A stretch of 64,000 nt of DNA from Sphingomonas sediminicola (GCF_014489515.1 NZ_CP060782.1:2585001-2649000), one strand, 5' to 3'. Numbered from the stretch's first letter, positions 1-11,700 are shown. Numbers and translations: made by a program. The notes: generated by a model from the sequence alone, not told the origin.

Positions 1-62
1 TCGGAGAGACCGGCTGGGTCACCGGCCAACGGATCGAAGTGTCGGGCGGCCAGGGGATCTAA
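1..62 (+). CDS. C-terminal end of an SDR-family oxidoreductase (partial)
   Basis: The first 62 bases read, in frame from base 3, a 19-residue tail ending in TGQRIEVSGGQGI and a TAA stop. A glycine-rich TGQ-x-IxVSGG ending is typical of the last strand of short-chain dehydrogenases/reductases. The rest of the gene lies upstream of the window, so substrate and exact family cannot be stated. It converges on the ammonium transporter gene with only 6 bases between the stops. Confidence 0.6.
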   Translation, partial: GETGWVTGQRIEVSGGQGI

Positions 63-68
63 CGCGCC

Positions 69-1313
69 TCAATAATTGTAGGCGCGCTCGCCGTGATCGC
101 TGATGTCGAGGCCCTCGCGCTCGCTGTCGCGATCGTGGCGGAGCTTCGATAGCCTTCGCACAACCGCGAAACACAAGGCCGATCCTACGGCAGACCAGAC
201 AATTGCGGTTCCGACGGCGGCGACCTGCCGCAGCAGCTGCCAGGCGAGGGAGTATTCCTGCGCACCATGGCCACCCAGGGCAGGAAGCGCCACGAATGCC
301 GTGCCGATCGAGCCGACGATTCCGCCAATGCCGTGGATGCCGAAAACATCCAGGCTATCATCTAACCGAAGCCGGTTCTTGAGTGATCCGACGAAGCCAT
401 AACAGGCGACGCTGGTGATCGCGCCAATCAGGATCGCGCCAATCGGCCCACTGATCCCCGCTGCAGGCGTGACCGCGACCAATCCGGCGACAGCGCCGGA
501 AGCCCCGCCGAGCATGCTTGGTTTTCCCGACACGACGCGCTCCGCGCCCATCCATGCCAGCGCTCCCGCGGCCGGGGCCACAAAGGTGTTCACCATTGCG
601 ACCGCCGCCAATCCATTCGCCTCAAGTGCCGACCCCGCATTGAATCCGAACCATCCGACCCAGAGCAACCCGACGCCCACCATCGTCAACGCGAGAGAGT
701 GGGGCGGCATTGCCTCTTTCAAATGCCCGATCCGCGATCCTGCAAAGTAGACGCCGACGAGCCCAGCCACCCCCGAGTTCACATGAACGACCGTACCTCC
801 GGCGAAGTCGATCGCCCCGAACGCGAACAGGAATCCATCGGGCGCCCAGATCATATGCGCAAGCGGCGCGTAGACGATCGTGAGCCACAGAAGCGTGAAG
901 AGCATAATCGCCGAGAAGCGCACGCGTTCGGCCAAAGCACCGATGATAAGCGCGGCTGTGATCGCAGCGAAGGTCATCTGGAACGCAACGAACACCAGCT
1001 CTGGAATGCCCTTCCCAGCCGTCGGGACCGCCCAGGCGCTCGCGCCGTCAATGCCGGAGAGGCCCGCCTTCGACAGGTCCCCGATCAGTGCGTTTCCTCC
1101 GGCGAACGCCAGCGAATAGCCCCACCCGATCCACATGAGGATTGCGACGGCGGCGATGCCGAGCGCCTGGCTCATTACCGACAACAGGTTCTTCGCGCGA
1201 ACCAGCCCGCCGTAGAAGAGTGCCAGCCCAGGCAGCAGCATCATCATCACCAGCGCGGTCGAGATCAGCATCCACGCCGTATCCCCGCTGTCGATCGTGA
1301 GCTCGCCGGCCAT
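69..1313 (-). CDS. amt: Ammonium transporter, Amt/MEP/Rh family
   Basis: About 414 residues with eleven or so hydrophobic segments, the usual length for an Amt channel that conducts ammonia/ammonium across the inner membrane. Visible family landmarks are the GLALFYGGLVR segment near the N-terminus, the first pore histidine in HVNSG, FGFNAGSAL in the middle, and the second pore histidine in FGIHGIGG. The C-terminal cytoplasmic tail is short and ends in YNY. The start is placed at the ATG at 1313, since the ten codons upstream look non-coding and the MAGELTIDSGDTAWM start fits the family. No glnK gene is adjacent. It is divergent from the ligase gene, with 75 bp between them. Confidence 0.93.
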   Translation of the reverse strand: MAGELTIDSGDTAWMLISTALVMMMLLPGLALFYGGLVRAKNLLSVMSQALGIAAVAILMWIGWGYSLAFAGGNALIGDLSKAGLSGIDGASAWAVPTAGKGIPELVFVAFQMTFAAITAALIIGALAERVRFSAIMLFTLLWLTIVYAPLAHMIWAPDGFLFAFGAIDFAGGTVVHVNSGVAGLVGVYFAGSRIGHLKEAMPPHSLALTMVGVGLLWVGWFGFNAGSALEANGLAAVAMVNTFVAPAAGALAWMGAERVVSGKPSMLGGASGAVAGLVAVTPAAGISGPIGAILIGAITSVACYGFVGSLKNRLRLDDSLDVFGIHGIGGIVGSIGTAFVALPALGGHGAQEYSLAWQLLRQVAAVGTAIVWSAVGSALCFAVVRRLSKLRHDRDSEREGLDISDHGERAYNY

Positions 1314-1388
1314 GCCACCCCGCGTATTTGCTGCACTGCACAAGCTAACGGCCTTGGAGCGGCGGGCTATGTGAATCGTTCACACGTC

Positions 1389-2411
1389 ATGCTCCGAGAT
1401 TCCGTGCCAACTCCGATGGAAGCCTTGCTCGCCGCCGAACTGCCGGAAGGAGCTGGCTGGCAATACGAGCCCAAGTGGGACGGTTTCCGCTGCATCGCCC
1501 GGCGCGACGGCGACAGGGTCGAAATGATTTCGCGTTCTGGCAAGCCGCTAGGCCGATATTTCCCCGAGGTGATCGAGATCCTCGCGCAGGTGAAGGAAAA
1601 GAAATTCGTTCTCGATGGCGAGCTTGTCATCCCGTCAGAGGACCGCCTGGACTTCGAGGTGCTTCAGATGCGCCTGCATCCCGCTGAGAGCCGCGTTCGC
1701 AAATTGGCGAAGGAGACGCCGGCGCTCTTCATGCTGTTCGACGTGCTGCAGGTCGGTGTGAAAAGCTTCGATGAGCAGCCGCTTTCCACCCGGCGAGAGG
1801 CTCTCGAGAAGTTCTTCAAGCAAAATGCCGTCGATGGCCTTCTGCTCTCACCTGCGACAGCCGATCGCAATGTTGCGCTTGGCTGGCTCAAGCGCAGCGG
1901 CGGTGCACTGGATGGCGTGATCGCTAAGCACCTCGACCAGCCGTATCGCTTTGGTGAGCGCGCGATGGTCAAGGTGAAGCAATTGCGAACGGCAGACTGC
2001 GTGGTTGGCGGATTCCGTTACGGGGAGAAGAAGCGCGAGGTCGGCTCGCTGCTCCTTGGCCTTTATGATAAGAGAGGCCTGCTTCACCATGTGGGCTTCA
2101 CCTCCGCCATTGCAGCAAAAGAGCGGGCCGCTCTGACGAAGGAACTCGAAGCTCTAATCGAGCCGCCCGGATTCACAGGCAACGCTCCCGGCGGGCCGAG
2201 CCGCTGGAACACCGAGCGCACGGGCCAGTGGAAGCCGCTCAAGCCGAAGCTAGTCGTTGAGGTCCGCTACGACCAGGTCACCGGCCGGCGCTTCCGGCAC
2301 GGTACCGCGCTGCTTCGCCGGCGTCCGGACAAGGCGCCGAAACAGTGCACATTCGAGCAACTCGCGCCGGAACTGAAGCCATCGGAAATTGCAGAGTTGT
2401 TTGGGCTGTGA
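1389..2411 (+). CDS. ATP-dependent DNA ligase (LigC-type, ligase core only)
   Basis: A 340-residue protein with the nucleotidyltransferase motif I in EPKWDGFR (adenylated lysine near residue 29), a DGELV motif III, and a C-terminal OB-fold region ending in the LRRRPDKAPKQCTFEQL type sequence. It lacks polymerase and phosphoesterase domains, so it resembles stand-alone LigC ligases that help in repair rather than the essential NAD-dependent LigA. The ATG at 1389 is chosen because homology begins just after it. The stop TGA overlaps the alkB start by one base, so the two are probably co-translated as a repair operon. Confidence 0.88.
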   Translation: MLRDSVPTPMEALLAAELPEGAGWQYEPKWDGFRCIARRDGDRVEMISRSGKPLGRYFPEVIEILAQVKEKKFVLDGELVIPSEDRLDFEVLQMRLHPAESRVRKLAKETPALFMLFDVLQVGVKSFDEQPLSTRREALEKFFKQNAVDGLLLSPATADRNVALGWLKRSGGALDGVIAKHLDQPYRFGERAMVKVKQLRTADCVVGGFRYGEKKREVGSLLLGLYDKRGLLHHVGFTSAIAAKERAALTKELEALIEPPGFTGNAPGGPSRWNTERTGQWKPLKPKLVVEVRYDQVTGRRFRHGTALLRRRPDKAPKQCTFEQLAPELKPSEIAELFGL

Positions 2412-2998
2412 TGCAGACCGATTTGTTTGCAGAACCGCTGATCGCCGGCATGGATTATCGCGAGGAATTCATCAGCCGCGACGAGGAGCGGGAGTTGCTC
2501 GTCCAGCTTGAAGCTATGGATCTCGCTCCGTTCCGGTTTCAGGGCTGGACCGGGAACCGCAAGACGCAAAGCTACGGGTGGCGCTACGACTTCGACGACG
2601 CAAGCTTCCAGCCCGCGGAACCCATTCCCACCTGGCTAGAGCCGCTCCGCGACAAGGCGGCATTATTGGCGGGAAGTGAGATCGCCCATGCACTTGTCGC
2701 GCGATATGACGCAGGTGCCGGCATCGGCTGGCATAAGGATCGAAGCGTGTTCGATCGGGTAGTCGGAATCTCCCTGAACACGCCCGCCGTTCTTCGCTTT
2801 CGGCAGCGAGCTGAGACGGGCTTCCGGCGATTCAACCTGCCGGTCGAGCCCCGCTCTGCTTATCTCCTATCCGGCGAGGCTCGTTACGACTGGGAGCATC
2901 GGATCGTGCCCGGCGATAGGCTTCGCTTCTCGGTTACCTTCCGGACACTGTCTGACCTCGGCCGCCGGAAAGCGGCGGAGCTTCAGCGCAGCTCGTAG
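2411..2998 (+). CDS. alkB: AlkB-family 2-oxoglutarate/Fe(II) dioxygenase
   Basis: A 195-residue protein with the AlkB iron site: His and Asp in GWHKDR and the distal His in WEHRI, followed by the 2-oxoglutarate-binding arginines in RFSVTFR. These enzymes oxidatively remove methyl lesions from DNA or RNA. The region around YGWRYDFD is typical of bacterial ALKBH2/3-like proteins. Its ATG overlaps the stop of the upstream DNA ligase, which supports joint expression of a small alkylation-repair operon. Its 3' end overlaps the 3' end of the convergent hutG-like gene by 16 bp. Confidence 0.88.
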   Translation: MQTDLFAEPLIAGMDYREEFISRDEERELLVQLEAMDLAPFRFQGWTGNRKTQSYGWRYDFDDASFQPAEPIPTWLEPLRDKAALLAGSEIAHALVARYDAGAGIGWHKDRSVFDRVVGISLNTPAVLRFRQRAETGFRRFNLPVEPRSAYLLSGEARYDWEHRIVPGDRLRFSVTFRTLSDLGRRKAAELQRSS

Positions 2999-3864
2999 CC
3001 CGCGAGGCACTCTGCGACCCAGCGAGCCGCGGTCAGTGCGCTGAGGTCGGTCGCATCGAGCGGCGGATCCCACTCCGTAAGATCGATGACTCGCACGCGC
3101 GGCACGGACGCCAAATGGCGAACAGCCTTGAAGAAGTCTGTCGCCGCCATCCCGCCGGGTCGGCCGCCGGGCGCTCCGGGGAATTGCGCGCGCTCGATCA
3201 CGTCGATGTCGCAGTCAACGACTATCGCCTCGCAATTTTCGACATGGTTCAAGGCCCGTTCAATTGCTCGCTCGATTCCGTTGAGTGCGACCTCGCCCAT
3301 CGTGATGACGAGATTGCCTGCAGCGACCGCATCGTCGTGCATCTTCTTGCTGTTGGCGAAACTCGCGAGACCGACCTGGGCGATGTTCGCTCCTGGCAGC
3401 CCGTCCTCGATCAGCGCGCGAACGGGGTTGCCATTGCTGAGACCCTCGGCAGTTTCGCGCATATCGAAATGCGCATCGAGCGTGATCAGGCCGATCTTTT
3501 CCAGCGGAAGTCCAAGCCCCAAAACTCCGGGCCGCGTCACCGCATTGTTGCCTCCTACGAGCAATGTGAGCGCATGCACTGACGCGCTGGAGCCGATTGC
3601 ATTGCGAATTGGGCCCGTTGCCTGCTCGATCGAGAGTCCCGCAATCTCAGCATTGCCGTAATCGGCAATATGCGTGGCGATCTCGCGCCCGCTCTCAATG
3701 TCGTATCGTCCGATGCGCCGAAGCGTTCTTCGGAGAGTTTCAGGCGCAAGGTCGCAGCGCCCGGGTGTTACCGATCCGACGCCCAAGGGCGCCCCGACTA
3801 GGCCGACCGGCGCGTGGGCATTGTTCGCGACCAGAAGCTCGGAAAGGTTCGGCCAGCCACTCAT
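2983..3864 (-). CDS. hutG: Formimidoylglutamase-like ureohydrolase (arginase superfamily)
   Basis: 293 residues of the arginase/agmatinase/formimidoylglutamase fold. Metal-site motifs visible are DAHFDMR and DCDIDVIE. The first motif, normally GGDH, reads GGNNAV here, so one manganese ligand position is changed. The gene is divergent from hutI with 40 bp between starts, which points to the last step of histidine degradation, release of glutamate and formamide from N-formimidoyl-glutamate. The start ATG at 3864 (MSGWPNL) is chosen over longer upstream readings because it leaves room for a promoter and fits family length. The unusual GGNN motif makes the exact reaction less certain than the pathway role. 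Confidence 0.78.
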   Translation of the reverse strand: MSGWPNLSELLVANNAHAPVGLVGAPLGVGSVTPGRCDLAPETLRRTLRRIGRYDIESGREIATHIADYGNAEIAGLSIEQATGPIRNAIGSSASVHALTLLVGGNNAVTRPGVLGLGLPLEKIGLITLDAHFDMRETAEGLSNGNPVRALIEDGLPGANIAQVGLASFANSKKMHDDAVAAGNLVITMGEVALNGIERAIERALNHVENCEAIVVDCDIDVIERAQFPGAPGGRPGGMAATDFFKAVRHLASVPRVRVIDLTEWDPPLDATDLSALTAARWVAECLAGYELR

Positions 3865-3904
3865 TCCTTTGCCGTAGCAAGAGCAGTCGCCTAAGGGCAG
3901 CCCC

Positions 3905-5116
3905 ATGTGGGACCGCCTCCTCGTCGACTGCCGTATCGCCACCATGGAGCCCATGCCCGGTAACCCGCTCGGATTGATTGAGAATGCGGCGGTCGCGATC
4001 CAGGACGGGCGAATCCTGCGCGTCGGGAAGCGGACCGAGCTCGCCGGCTTTCGCGCGAAAGAGGTCGTCGCGCTCGGAGGCGCATGGGTCACTCCTGGGC
4101 TCGTCGATTGTCACACGCATCTGATCTTCGGCGGCACTCGCGCGGACGAGCATGCGATGCGCCGTGCGGGCGCGACCTATGAAGAAATCGCCAAGGCCGG
4201 CGGCGGAATTGCCTCGACGGTAAAGGCGACACGCGCCGCTTCCGACGATCAGTTGCTGGCCTCCGCCGCGCTACGTCTCGACGCTTTGTTGAAGGGCGGC
4301 GTGACCACCGTCGAGATCAAGTCGGGCTATGCGCTCGACGTCGAAGGTGAGCTTCGGATGCTGCGGTGCGCGGCGGCTCTAGCCGCGAGTGAGGCCGTAC
4401 GGATCGTCCCGACTTTGCTCGCGCTTCATGCCCTTCCGCCGGAGTACAGTGATCGCCGCGAAGACTATGTGACGATGATTGCCGACGAACTGATTCCGCG
4501 CGCGGCCCGCGAGAAGCTGGCGACCAGCGTCGATGCTTTCTGCGAGAAGATCGCCTTCACCACGCAGGAGGTGGAGCGCATTTTCACCGCCGCACAGGCG
4601 AATGGCCTCCCGGTCCGGCTTCATGCGGAGCAATTGTCGAACCAGAACGGCGCCGCCTTGGCAGCGAAGCATAAAGCATTGTCTGCCGACCATCTCGAGC
4701 ATCTCGACGACGCCGGAGCGAAGGCAATGGCGAAAGCGGGCACGGTCGCGGTGCTCCTCCCCGGTGCATTCTATTCGCTCCAGGAAAAGAAGAAGCCGCC
4801 GGTGGAGCTTCTGCGCAAGCACAAGGTGCCCGTCGCGATCGCCACCGATTGCAACCCGGGAACGTCCCCGATGCTCTCGCCGACGCTGGCGATGAACATG
4901 GCCTGCACTCTCTTCGGCCTGACGCCCGAAGAGGCGCTGGCCGGAATGACGATCAATGCGGCGAGAGCGTTGGGTCTTGCACATGAAGTCGGAAGCATCG
5001 CTGCCGGAAAGGCTGCGGACCTTTGCGTTTGGCGGCTCGAAAGCCTCGCCGAGCTGGGCTACTGGGTCGGCCTGCCGGGGCCTGAAAGACGAGTTTACGG
5101 GGGAGTCGAGAACTGA
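3905..5116 (+). CDS. hutI: Imidazolonepropionase
   Basis: 403 residues of the amidohydrolase superfamily, the normal length for HutI, which opens the imidazolone ring in histidine degradation to give formimidoylglutamate. The metal-binding HxH is in [11 protein letters not shown]. Other family landmarks are [43 protein letters not shown] and [10 protein letters not shown]. It is the first gene of hutI-hutU-hutH. Only 4 to 60 bp separate its stop from the start of hutU, depending on the hutU start. Confidence 0.95.
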   Translation: MWDRLLVDCRIATMEPMPGNPLGLIENAAVAIQDGRILRVGKRTELAGFRAKEVVALGGAWVTPGLVDCHTHLIFGGTRADEHAMRRAGATYEEIAKAGGGIASTVKATRAASDDQLLASAALRLDALLKGGVTTVEIKSGYALDVEGELRMLRCAAALAASEAVRIVPTLLALHALPPEYSDRREDYVTMIADELIPRAAREKLATSVDAFCEKIAFTTQEVERIFTAAQANGLPVRLHAEQLSNQNGAALAAKHKALSADHLEHLDDAGAKAMAKAGTVAVLLPGAFYSLQEKKKPPVELLRKHKVPVAIATDCNPGTSPMLSPTLAMNMACTLFGLTPEEALAGMTINAARALGLAHEVGSIAAGKAADLCVWRLESLAELGYWVGLPGPERRVYGGVEN

Positions 5117-5169
5117 CCGATCGACGCGACAACAGCCGTCACATCCGCGCGCGCCGCGGAAGCGAGATC

Positions 5170-6774
5170 GTGGCGAAGAGCTGGACCACCGAAGCCGCCA
5201 TCCGGATGCTGATGAACAACCTCGACGACGAGGTCGCCGAGGATCCGCAGAGCCTGGTCGTCTACGGCGGGATCGGTCGCGCTGCACGCAACTGGCAATG
5301 CTTCGACAAGATCGTCGAGACGCTCGAGCGGCTGGAGGAGAATCAGACCCTGCTCGTGCAGTCGGGCAAGCCGGTCGGCGTCTTCCCGACGCACAAGGAT
5401 GCGCCGCGCGTCCTCATCGCCAATTCCAACATCGTGCCCAAGTGGGCGACTTGGGAATGCTTCAACGAGCTCGATCGCGCCGGGCTCATGATGTACGGCC
5501 AGATGACCGCGGGCTCGTGGATCTACATCGGCACGCAGGGCATCGTCCAAGGTACCTACGAGACCTTCGCGGAAATGGGCCGTCAGCATTACGGCGGCGA
5601 CCTCAAGGGCAAGTGGATCCTCACCGCCGGCCTTGGTGGAATGGGCGGTGCGCAGCCACTCGCGGCAGTCATGGCGGGCGCGCACTGCATCGCCATCGAA
5701 TGCCAGGAAAGCCGCATCGAGAAACGGCTTGAGACGCGCTATCTCGACCGTCGCGCAACGACCATCGACGAAGCACTCGACATCATCGCCAAGGCGACCG
5801 AGCCAACCAGCGTCGGCTTGCTCGGCAATGCTGCTGAGATTATTCCGGAAATGCTGAAGCGTGATATCCGCCCGGACGCGCTCACTGACCAAACGAGCGC
5901 GCATGACCCGGCCAACGGTTACTGCCCAGCGGGCTGGTCGGTCGCCAAGTGGCAGGAAATGCGCGAGCGCGACCCTATCGCGGTCGCCGACGCCGCGCGG
6001 GCGTCCATTGCCGTACATGTCGAAGCGATGCTCGCTTACAAGGAAATGGGCGTTCCGACGTTCGATTACGGGAATAACATTCGCCAGGAAGCGAAGAACA
6101 TGGGCGTCACCCATGCATTCGATTTCCCCGGCTTCGTTCCGGCCTATGTCCGACCGCTCTTTTGCAAGGGCATTGGCCCGTTCCGCTGGGTCGCTTTATC
6201 CGGCGATCCGGAGGACATTTACCGCACCGATCAGCGCGTGAAGGAGCTGATCCCGGACGATCCGCACCTCCATCGTTGGCTCGATATGGCGCGCGATCGG
6301 ATCGCGTTTCAGGGTCTTCCGGCGCGCATCTGCTGGGTCGGCCTCGGCCAGCGCCACAAGCTCGGTCTCGCCTTCAATGAGATGGTCAGGAATGGTGAAG
6401 TCAGCGCGCCCATCGTCATCGGCCGCGACCATCTCGACAGCGGCTCGGTCGCCTCGCCCAACCGCGAGACGGAAAGCATGATGGATGGTAGCGACGTCGT
6501 CTCAGACTGGCCGCTGCTGAACGCCTTGCTCAACACCGCAGGCGGCGCGACCTGGGTCTCGCTGCATCACGGCGGCGGCGTGGGCATGGGCTATTCGCAG
6601 CACAGCGGCATGGTGATCGTCGCCGACGGCACGGACGATGCCGCGCGGCGGCTGGAGCGCGTGCTGTGGAACGATCCGGGTACAGGCGTGATGCGTCATG
6701 CCGACGCGGGCTATCGCATCGCGATCGACTGCGCGCATGAGCAGGGCCTCGACCTGCCCATGGTGGGCGCATGA
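5170..6774 (+). CDS. hutU: Urocanate hydratase (urocanase)
   Basis: At least 534 residues of a full urocanase, which converts urocanate to imidazolonepropionate with a tightly bound NAD. Landmarks include [14 protein letters not shown], the Rossmann loop [29 protein letters not shown] and [17 protein letters not shown]. The GTG at 5170 is the first ordinary start codon. However, the in-frame sequence upstream, back to a CTG at 5113 that overlaps the hutI stop, reads [18 protein letters not shown], which matches the conserved N-terminus of urocanases. The true start is therefore probably near 5113 and non-canonical. It overlaps hutH by 4 bp (ATGA). Confidence 0.95.
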   Translation: MAKSWTTEAAIRMLMNNLDDEVAEDPQSLVVYGGIGRAARNWQCFDKIVETLERLEENQTLLVQSGKPVGVFPTHKDAPRVLIANSNIVPKWATWECFNELDRAGLMMYGQMTAGSWIYIGTQGIVQGTYETFAEMGRQHYGGDLKGKWILTAGLGGMGGAQPLAAVMAGAHCIAIECQESRIEKRLETRYLDRRATTIDEALDIIAKATEPTSVGLLGNAAEIIPEMLKRDIRPDALTDQTSAHDPANGYCPAGWSVAKWQEMRERDPIAVADAARASIAVHVEAMLAYKEMGVPTFDYGNNIRQEAKNMGVTHAFDFPGFVPAYVRPLFCKGIGPFRWVALSGDPEDIYRTDQRVKELIPDDPHLHRWLDMARDRIAFQGLPARICWVGLGQRHKLGLAFNEMVRNGEVSAPIVIGRDHLDSGSVASPNRETESMMDGSDVVSDWPLLNALLNTAGGATWVSLHHGGGVGMGYSQHSGMVIVADGTDDAARRLERVLWNDPGTGVMRHADAGYRIAIDCAHEQGLDLPMVGA

Positions 6775-8277
6775 AGCTCGACCCGACGAGGATCGACCTC
6801 GCGACGCTCCGTCGCATCTGGGCAGGGGCAAGCGCGCGCCTCGACGACTCATCGATGCAGCGTGTCTCTGAAGCAGCCGCTTCGGTGGATCGCATCGTTG
6901 CCGGGGCGAGACGGTCTACGGCGTCAACACGGGCTTCGGCCTGCTCGCCAGCACGCGCATTCCTGACGATCGGCTTGCGGAGCTCCAGACCAACCTCATC
7001 CTGTCGCACAGCGTCGGTCTCGGGGATCCGCTGCCGCGACATGTCACCCGGTTGATGATCGTGTTGAAGTTGCTCGGGCTAGGTCGCGGTCATTCCGGCG
7101 TTCGTCCTCTGGTGATCGAGGCGCTCGAGGCGCTTCTCGAGCATGATGCGATGCCGGTCATTCCGTCGCAGGGAAGCGTCGGCGCATCGGGCGATCTTGC
7201 GCCGCTCGCACACCTGATCTCCGCGCTGATGGGCAAGGGCAAGATCGATGTCCGCGGAGAAGTCCTTGCGTCGGAAGCGGCGCTCAAGAAGCTCGGCATG
7301 CAGCCCTTCAGCTCGGACCGAAGGAAGGTCTAGCGCTCATCAACGGCACGCAGGCGTCGACGGCGATCGCGCTCGATGCGCTGTTCACAGGCGAGCGCGT
7401 GTTCGCCTCGGCAATCGCAGCCGGTGCGCTTTCGGTCGATGCCCTGAAGGGCAGCGTGAAGCCGTTCGATTCGCGCATTTCCGAGTTGCGCGGCCAGCCC
7501 GGACAGATTCGGGTCGCCGCCGCCATCCGCGACCTGCTCGACGGTAGCGAGATCGGAGCGAGCCATACGCGCTGCGGCAAGGTGCAGGATCCGTACAGCT
7601 TCCGCTGTCAGCCACAGGTGATGGGCGCCGCGCTCGATTTGTTTGAAAATGCCGCGCGGACGCTGACGATCGAAGCCGGCGCGGTAACCGACAATCCGAT
7701 CCTGTTCCCGGACGAAAACATCGCCATCTCAGGCGGCAATTTCCATGCGCAGCCGGTCGCCTTCGCGGCCGACATCATCTCGCTGGCATTGTGCGAGATT
7801 GGCTCGATCTCCGAACGCCGCAGCGCGGTTTTGATCGATCCCAAGATGAGCGGCCTCCCGCCCTTCCTCACCGAGGACAGCGGCGTGAATTCGGGCATGA
7901 TGATCACGCAGGTGACCGCCGCTGCTCTCGTCAGCGAGAACAAATCGCTGGCTCATCCGGCAAGCATCGACACCATCCCGACTTCGGCTGGCCAGGAAGA
8001 TCATGTGTCCATGGCTCCGATTGCCGGACGCAAGGCGGCGCAGATCGCGCGCAACGCCGCGGGCGTGATTGCTATCGAACTGATGACATCTGCGCAGGCC
8101 GTGGATTTCCATTTGCCGCTCAAGACCAGCCCAAGGCTGCAGAAGATTCACGCGAAGGTGCGTGAAATCACGCCGCGCTTTACGTCAGACCGATATTGGG
8201 CCGACGAAATGGCGGAGCTTCAAGTAGCGGTGCTCGGCGGCGGGGTCACCGGCGAGGACGGCCTGTTCCTTAGCTGA
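6771..8277 (+). CDS. hutH: Histidine ammonia-lyase (two apparent frameshifts)
   Basis: This gene deaminates histidine to urocanate, the first step of the pathway. The ATG overlaps the hutU stop (ATGA). The reading frame changes at the GGGG run at 6903-6906 and again near 7303-7309. Adding one base at each restores a continuous lyase of about 502 residues, with YGVNTGFG, the MIO-forming Ala-Ser-Gly in [39 protein letters not shown]-type sequence, and [11 protein letters not shown] near the C-terminus. All catalytic landmarks survive, so sequence error is more likely than inactivation. If the shifts are real, the strain would be blocked at the first step of histidine use. Confidence 0.9.
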
Positions 8278-8656
8278 CGCGTGTCCAGCGCTGCTCGGAG
8301 CAGAACAGGCCGATCACCGCGCAGCCCTTCACGACCATCGTGTCGGGCCCGACTTGCCGCACGGTCGCGGAGCCGTGGATGTTGCGCTTCGGCTCGAACG
8401 CCTTTCCCTTGTAGATGCCGCCGCCTGTGGGGCGGAGTTCGCTGAGCACGCGCGTGCCAGGTTCGGCGCCCTTCTGGCGATTCTTCGCCGATGCCCAACT
8501 AACGGTTCCGCAATAGGCATCGCCGCACCTCGCGACGTGGACGATCACGCTTCGTTTCGCGTTCGCCCATTTCCCTTCGAGGGCCTGCGCGTTCGCGGGA
8601 CCGGACGCTCCGAGCGTCACGGCAACCGCTGCAATACTGAGCAAGATCCGTTTCAT
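8270..8656 (-). CDS. DUF2147 exported protein
   Basis: 128 residues starting MKRILLSIAAVAVTLGASGPANAQA, a clear Sec signal peptide with an ANA-Q type cleavage site. The mature part (LEGKWANAKRSVIVHVARC...CGTVSWA...GGGIYKGKAF) matches the DUF2147 family of small periplasmic proteins with conserved cysteines. Function is unknown. It overlaps the 3' end of hutH by 8 bp on the opposite strand. Confidence 0.82.
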   Translation of the reverse strand: MKRILLSIAAVAVTLGASGPANAQALEGKWANAKRSVIVHVARCGDAYCGTVSWASAKNRQKGAEPGTRVLSELRPTGGGIYKGKAFEPKRNIHGSATVRQVGPDTMVVKGCAVIGLFCSEQRWTRVS

Positions 8657-8754
8657 GGCGTCCAATTACGCATTGTTTGCGGCAAGAATGGTGCGCTGGA
8701 ATTGCTGCCGGATGAACGGCTTAACCCCGTCCGACAGCGAGTTTGAACGCCCCG

Positions 8755-11700
8755 TCAGTGGAAATCGCGGCTCTTTGGGATGACATCCACATCGCGCGGA
8801 TGCGCGGCTGCTGGAGGTCTCCAGCTTCCGCCGCCATCACCCTGATTGAGGGTCGAAGGAATCAGCTCGTCGCTCAAATGGCGCAGCATGTGCGTGTGGT
8901 CTTCCAGCTTTCGAGCGACCAGATGGATTACCCCGTCGTCGAGATCCTTTTGGATGATGCCGTGAACGCACATCAGCCGCGCGCCCATGACGATCTTGCG
9001 CTGCTTGTCGAACACGTCGGGCCAGACGACGAGATTGGCGATGCCCGTCTCGTCTTCCAGCGTGATGAAGCAAACGCCCTTCGCGCTGCCTGGCCGCTGG
9101 CGGATCAGCACCAGCCCCGCCACCGACACGTGCTTGCCGTCTCGGACGCCGGGAAGTTTGTCGGCGGTGATGAACTTCTGTGCTGCATAATGTTCGCGAA
9201 GGAGGCCCATCGGATGCGCCTTCAGGCTGAGGCGGATGGTCTGATAGTCGTTCACGACATGCTCGCTGAGCGGCATGGTCGGCAGTTTCGCCCGTGTCAG
9301 TTCCGCTCCTTCGTCACGCGCTTCCGCCGCGATGAACAAGGGCAGGTCCGGCGCCTGCTTGAGCGCCCGCGCATCCCATAGAGCCGCACGGCGATCGAGG
9401 GCGATGGAACGGAATGCATCGGCCGAGGCCAGCCGTTGGATCGCATGGACCGGCATTCTGCCACGGGTCCGCAAGTCCTCGACGCTCTCGTAGGGCCGCT
9501 TCCCGCGCGCGCTTTCCAACCGCTCGACCGTGTCGCGGTGCAATCCTTCGACCTGGCGGAAACCCAGCCGCAAGGCGCCATCCTCAAGCGTGCAATCCCA
9601 ATCGCTGTAGTTCACGTCGACCGCGCGCACCTCGACGCCATGCTCCTTCGCATCCCGTACGATCTGTGCCGGCGCGTAGAAACCCATCGGCTGTGAGTTG
9701 AGCAGGCCGCAGGCGAACGCCGCCGGATATTTCCATTTCAGCCAGCTCGACACGTAGACGAGGTGCGCGAAGCTCGCCGCGTGGCTTTCGGGGAAGCCAT
9801 ATTCGCCGAAGCCCTTGATCTGGTCGAAGCAGCGTTGGGCGAAATCGGGGTCGTAGCCACGCTCGACCATCCGCCCGACCATCTTGTCCTGAAGCACTTC
9901 GATGTTCCCGCGTGAGCGGAAGGTCGCCATGGCCTTGCGCAGCTGGTTCGCCTCCTCCGAACTGAATTTCGCCGCATCGAGCGCGATCTTCATCGCCTGC
10001 TCCTGGAAAATCGGCACGCCGAGCGTCCGCCCTAGGATCTTCTCCAGTTCGTCCGGCTCGCCATGCGTGGGATCGGGGCAGGGGAAAGTCACCGGCTCCT
10101 TGCCAGCCCGCCGCTTCAGATACGGGTGGACCATGTCGCCCTGGATCGGTCCCGGCCGGACGATCGCGACCTCGATCACCAGGTCGTAGAATTTCCGCGG
10201 CTTGAGGCGCGGCAGCATGTTCATCTGCGCCCGGCTCTCAACCTGGAACACGCCGAGCGAGTCCCCCTTGCACAGCATGTCGTAAACCTCGGGCACCTCC
10301 TGCGGGACGGTCGCCAGCTCCCAGCGCTCGCCACCGTGCAGGTCGATCAGGTCGAAGCATTTGCGGATGCAGGTCAGCATGCCCAATGCGAGCACGTCGA
10401 TCTTGAGGATGCCGAGCTCCTCGATGTCGTCCTTGTCCCATTCGATGAAGGTGCGGTCCTCCATCGCACCATTGCCGATCGGCACCGTCTCGGTCAGCGG
10501 CCGCTCGGTCAGGATGAAACCGCCGACATGCTGCGACAGGTGGCGCGGCATGCCGATGAGTTGCTCGGCCAGCTTCATCACGCGCTTGAGATGCGGATCG
10601 TTCATGTCGAGTCCGGCGTCCTTCGCGCGTTCCTCGGCGACCTCGGCCTCCATGCTGCCCCAATAGTTGGAGGCGATGGCGGCGCAGACGTCTTCGCTCA
10701 GCCCCATCACCTTGCCGACCTCGCGGATCGCCGAGCGAGGGCGGTAATGGATGACGGTCGCGGCGATCCCGGCACGGTCGCGGCCGTACTTTTCGTAGAT
10801 GTGCTGGATCACTTCCTCGCGCCGCTCATGCTCGAAATCGACGTCGATGTCGGGGGGCTCGCGGCGCTCCTCGGAAATGAAGCGTTCGAACAAGAGGTCG
10901 CTGGTCGCCGGGTCGACCGCGGTGATTCCCAGGCAGTAGCAGACAGCGCTGTTCGCGGCCGATCCGCGCCCCTGGCACAGGATCGGGGGATCGAGGTTGC
11001 GTGCGAAAGCGACGATGTCGTGGACGGTCAGGAAGTAGCGCGCGAAGTCGAGCTTCTCGATCAGCTTCAGCTCGTAATTGAGCTGGGTCAGCACCTTGTA
11101 GGGGACCTTGTCGCCCCAGAACCGGCGCGCGCCTTCCCAGGTCAAATGCTCGAGATGCTGCTGCGGTGTTCGCCCGTCAGGCACCGTCTCGCGCGGATAT
11201 TCGTAGCGAAGCTCGTTCAGGCTGAAGTGGAGGGCATCCGCGAACTCACGCGTTGCTGAGATCGCGTGCGGCCAACGGGCGAACAGCCGCGCCATTTCCG
11301 CCTGGGATTTCAGGTGCCGCTCGGCATTCGGATTGAGCAGGTAACCCGCGGTGGTCAGCGTCACTTTCTCGCGAATGCAGCTCATCACGTCCTGCAGCGG
11401 GCGCTTGTCCGGCGCATGATAAAGAACGTCGTTGGTGGCGAGGATGGAACAGCCGTGACGCCGCGCGATGCGGTCGAGCCGCTCGATCCGCGCACTGTCG
11501 TCGCCGCGATAGAGCCAGGTCGCCGCAACGTGACGCAGTGACGTCAAAGCTTCACGGAGGCGCGGCAATTCTTGTTCGAAATCAGCGAGATCGTCCTGCG
11601 GCCAGGCAATGAAGGCGATGCCCTCAGCATGCTCCGCGACATCGACAAGGCTGATGTCGCATTCACCCTTGTCAGCCCGCATCTTGCCCAGTGAAAGCAA

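Noticed and set aside
699-1388. Long upstream extension of the DNA ligase frame
   Set aside because: It lies antisense to the ammonium transporter and is rich in His/Arg/Gln low-complexity sequence; ligase homology starts after the ATG at 1389.
9436-11541. Several long plus-strand frames within dnaE2
   Set aside because: They are antisense shadows of an intact 1096-residue polymerase, common in GC-rich DNA.
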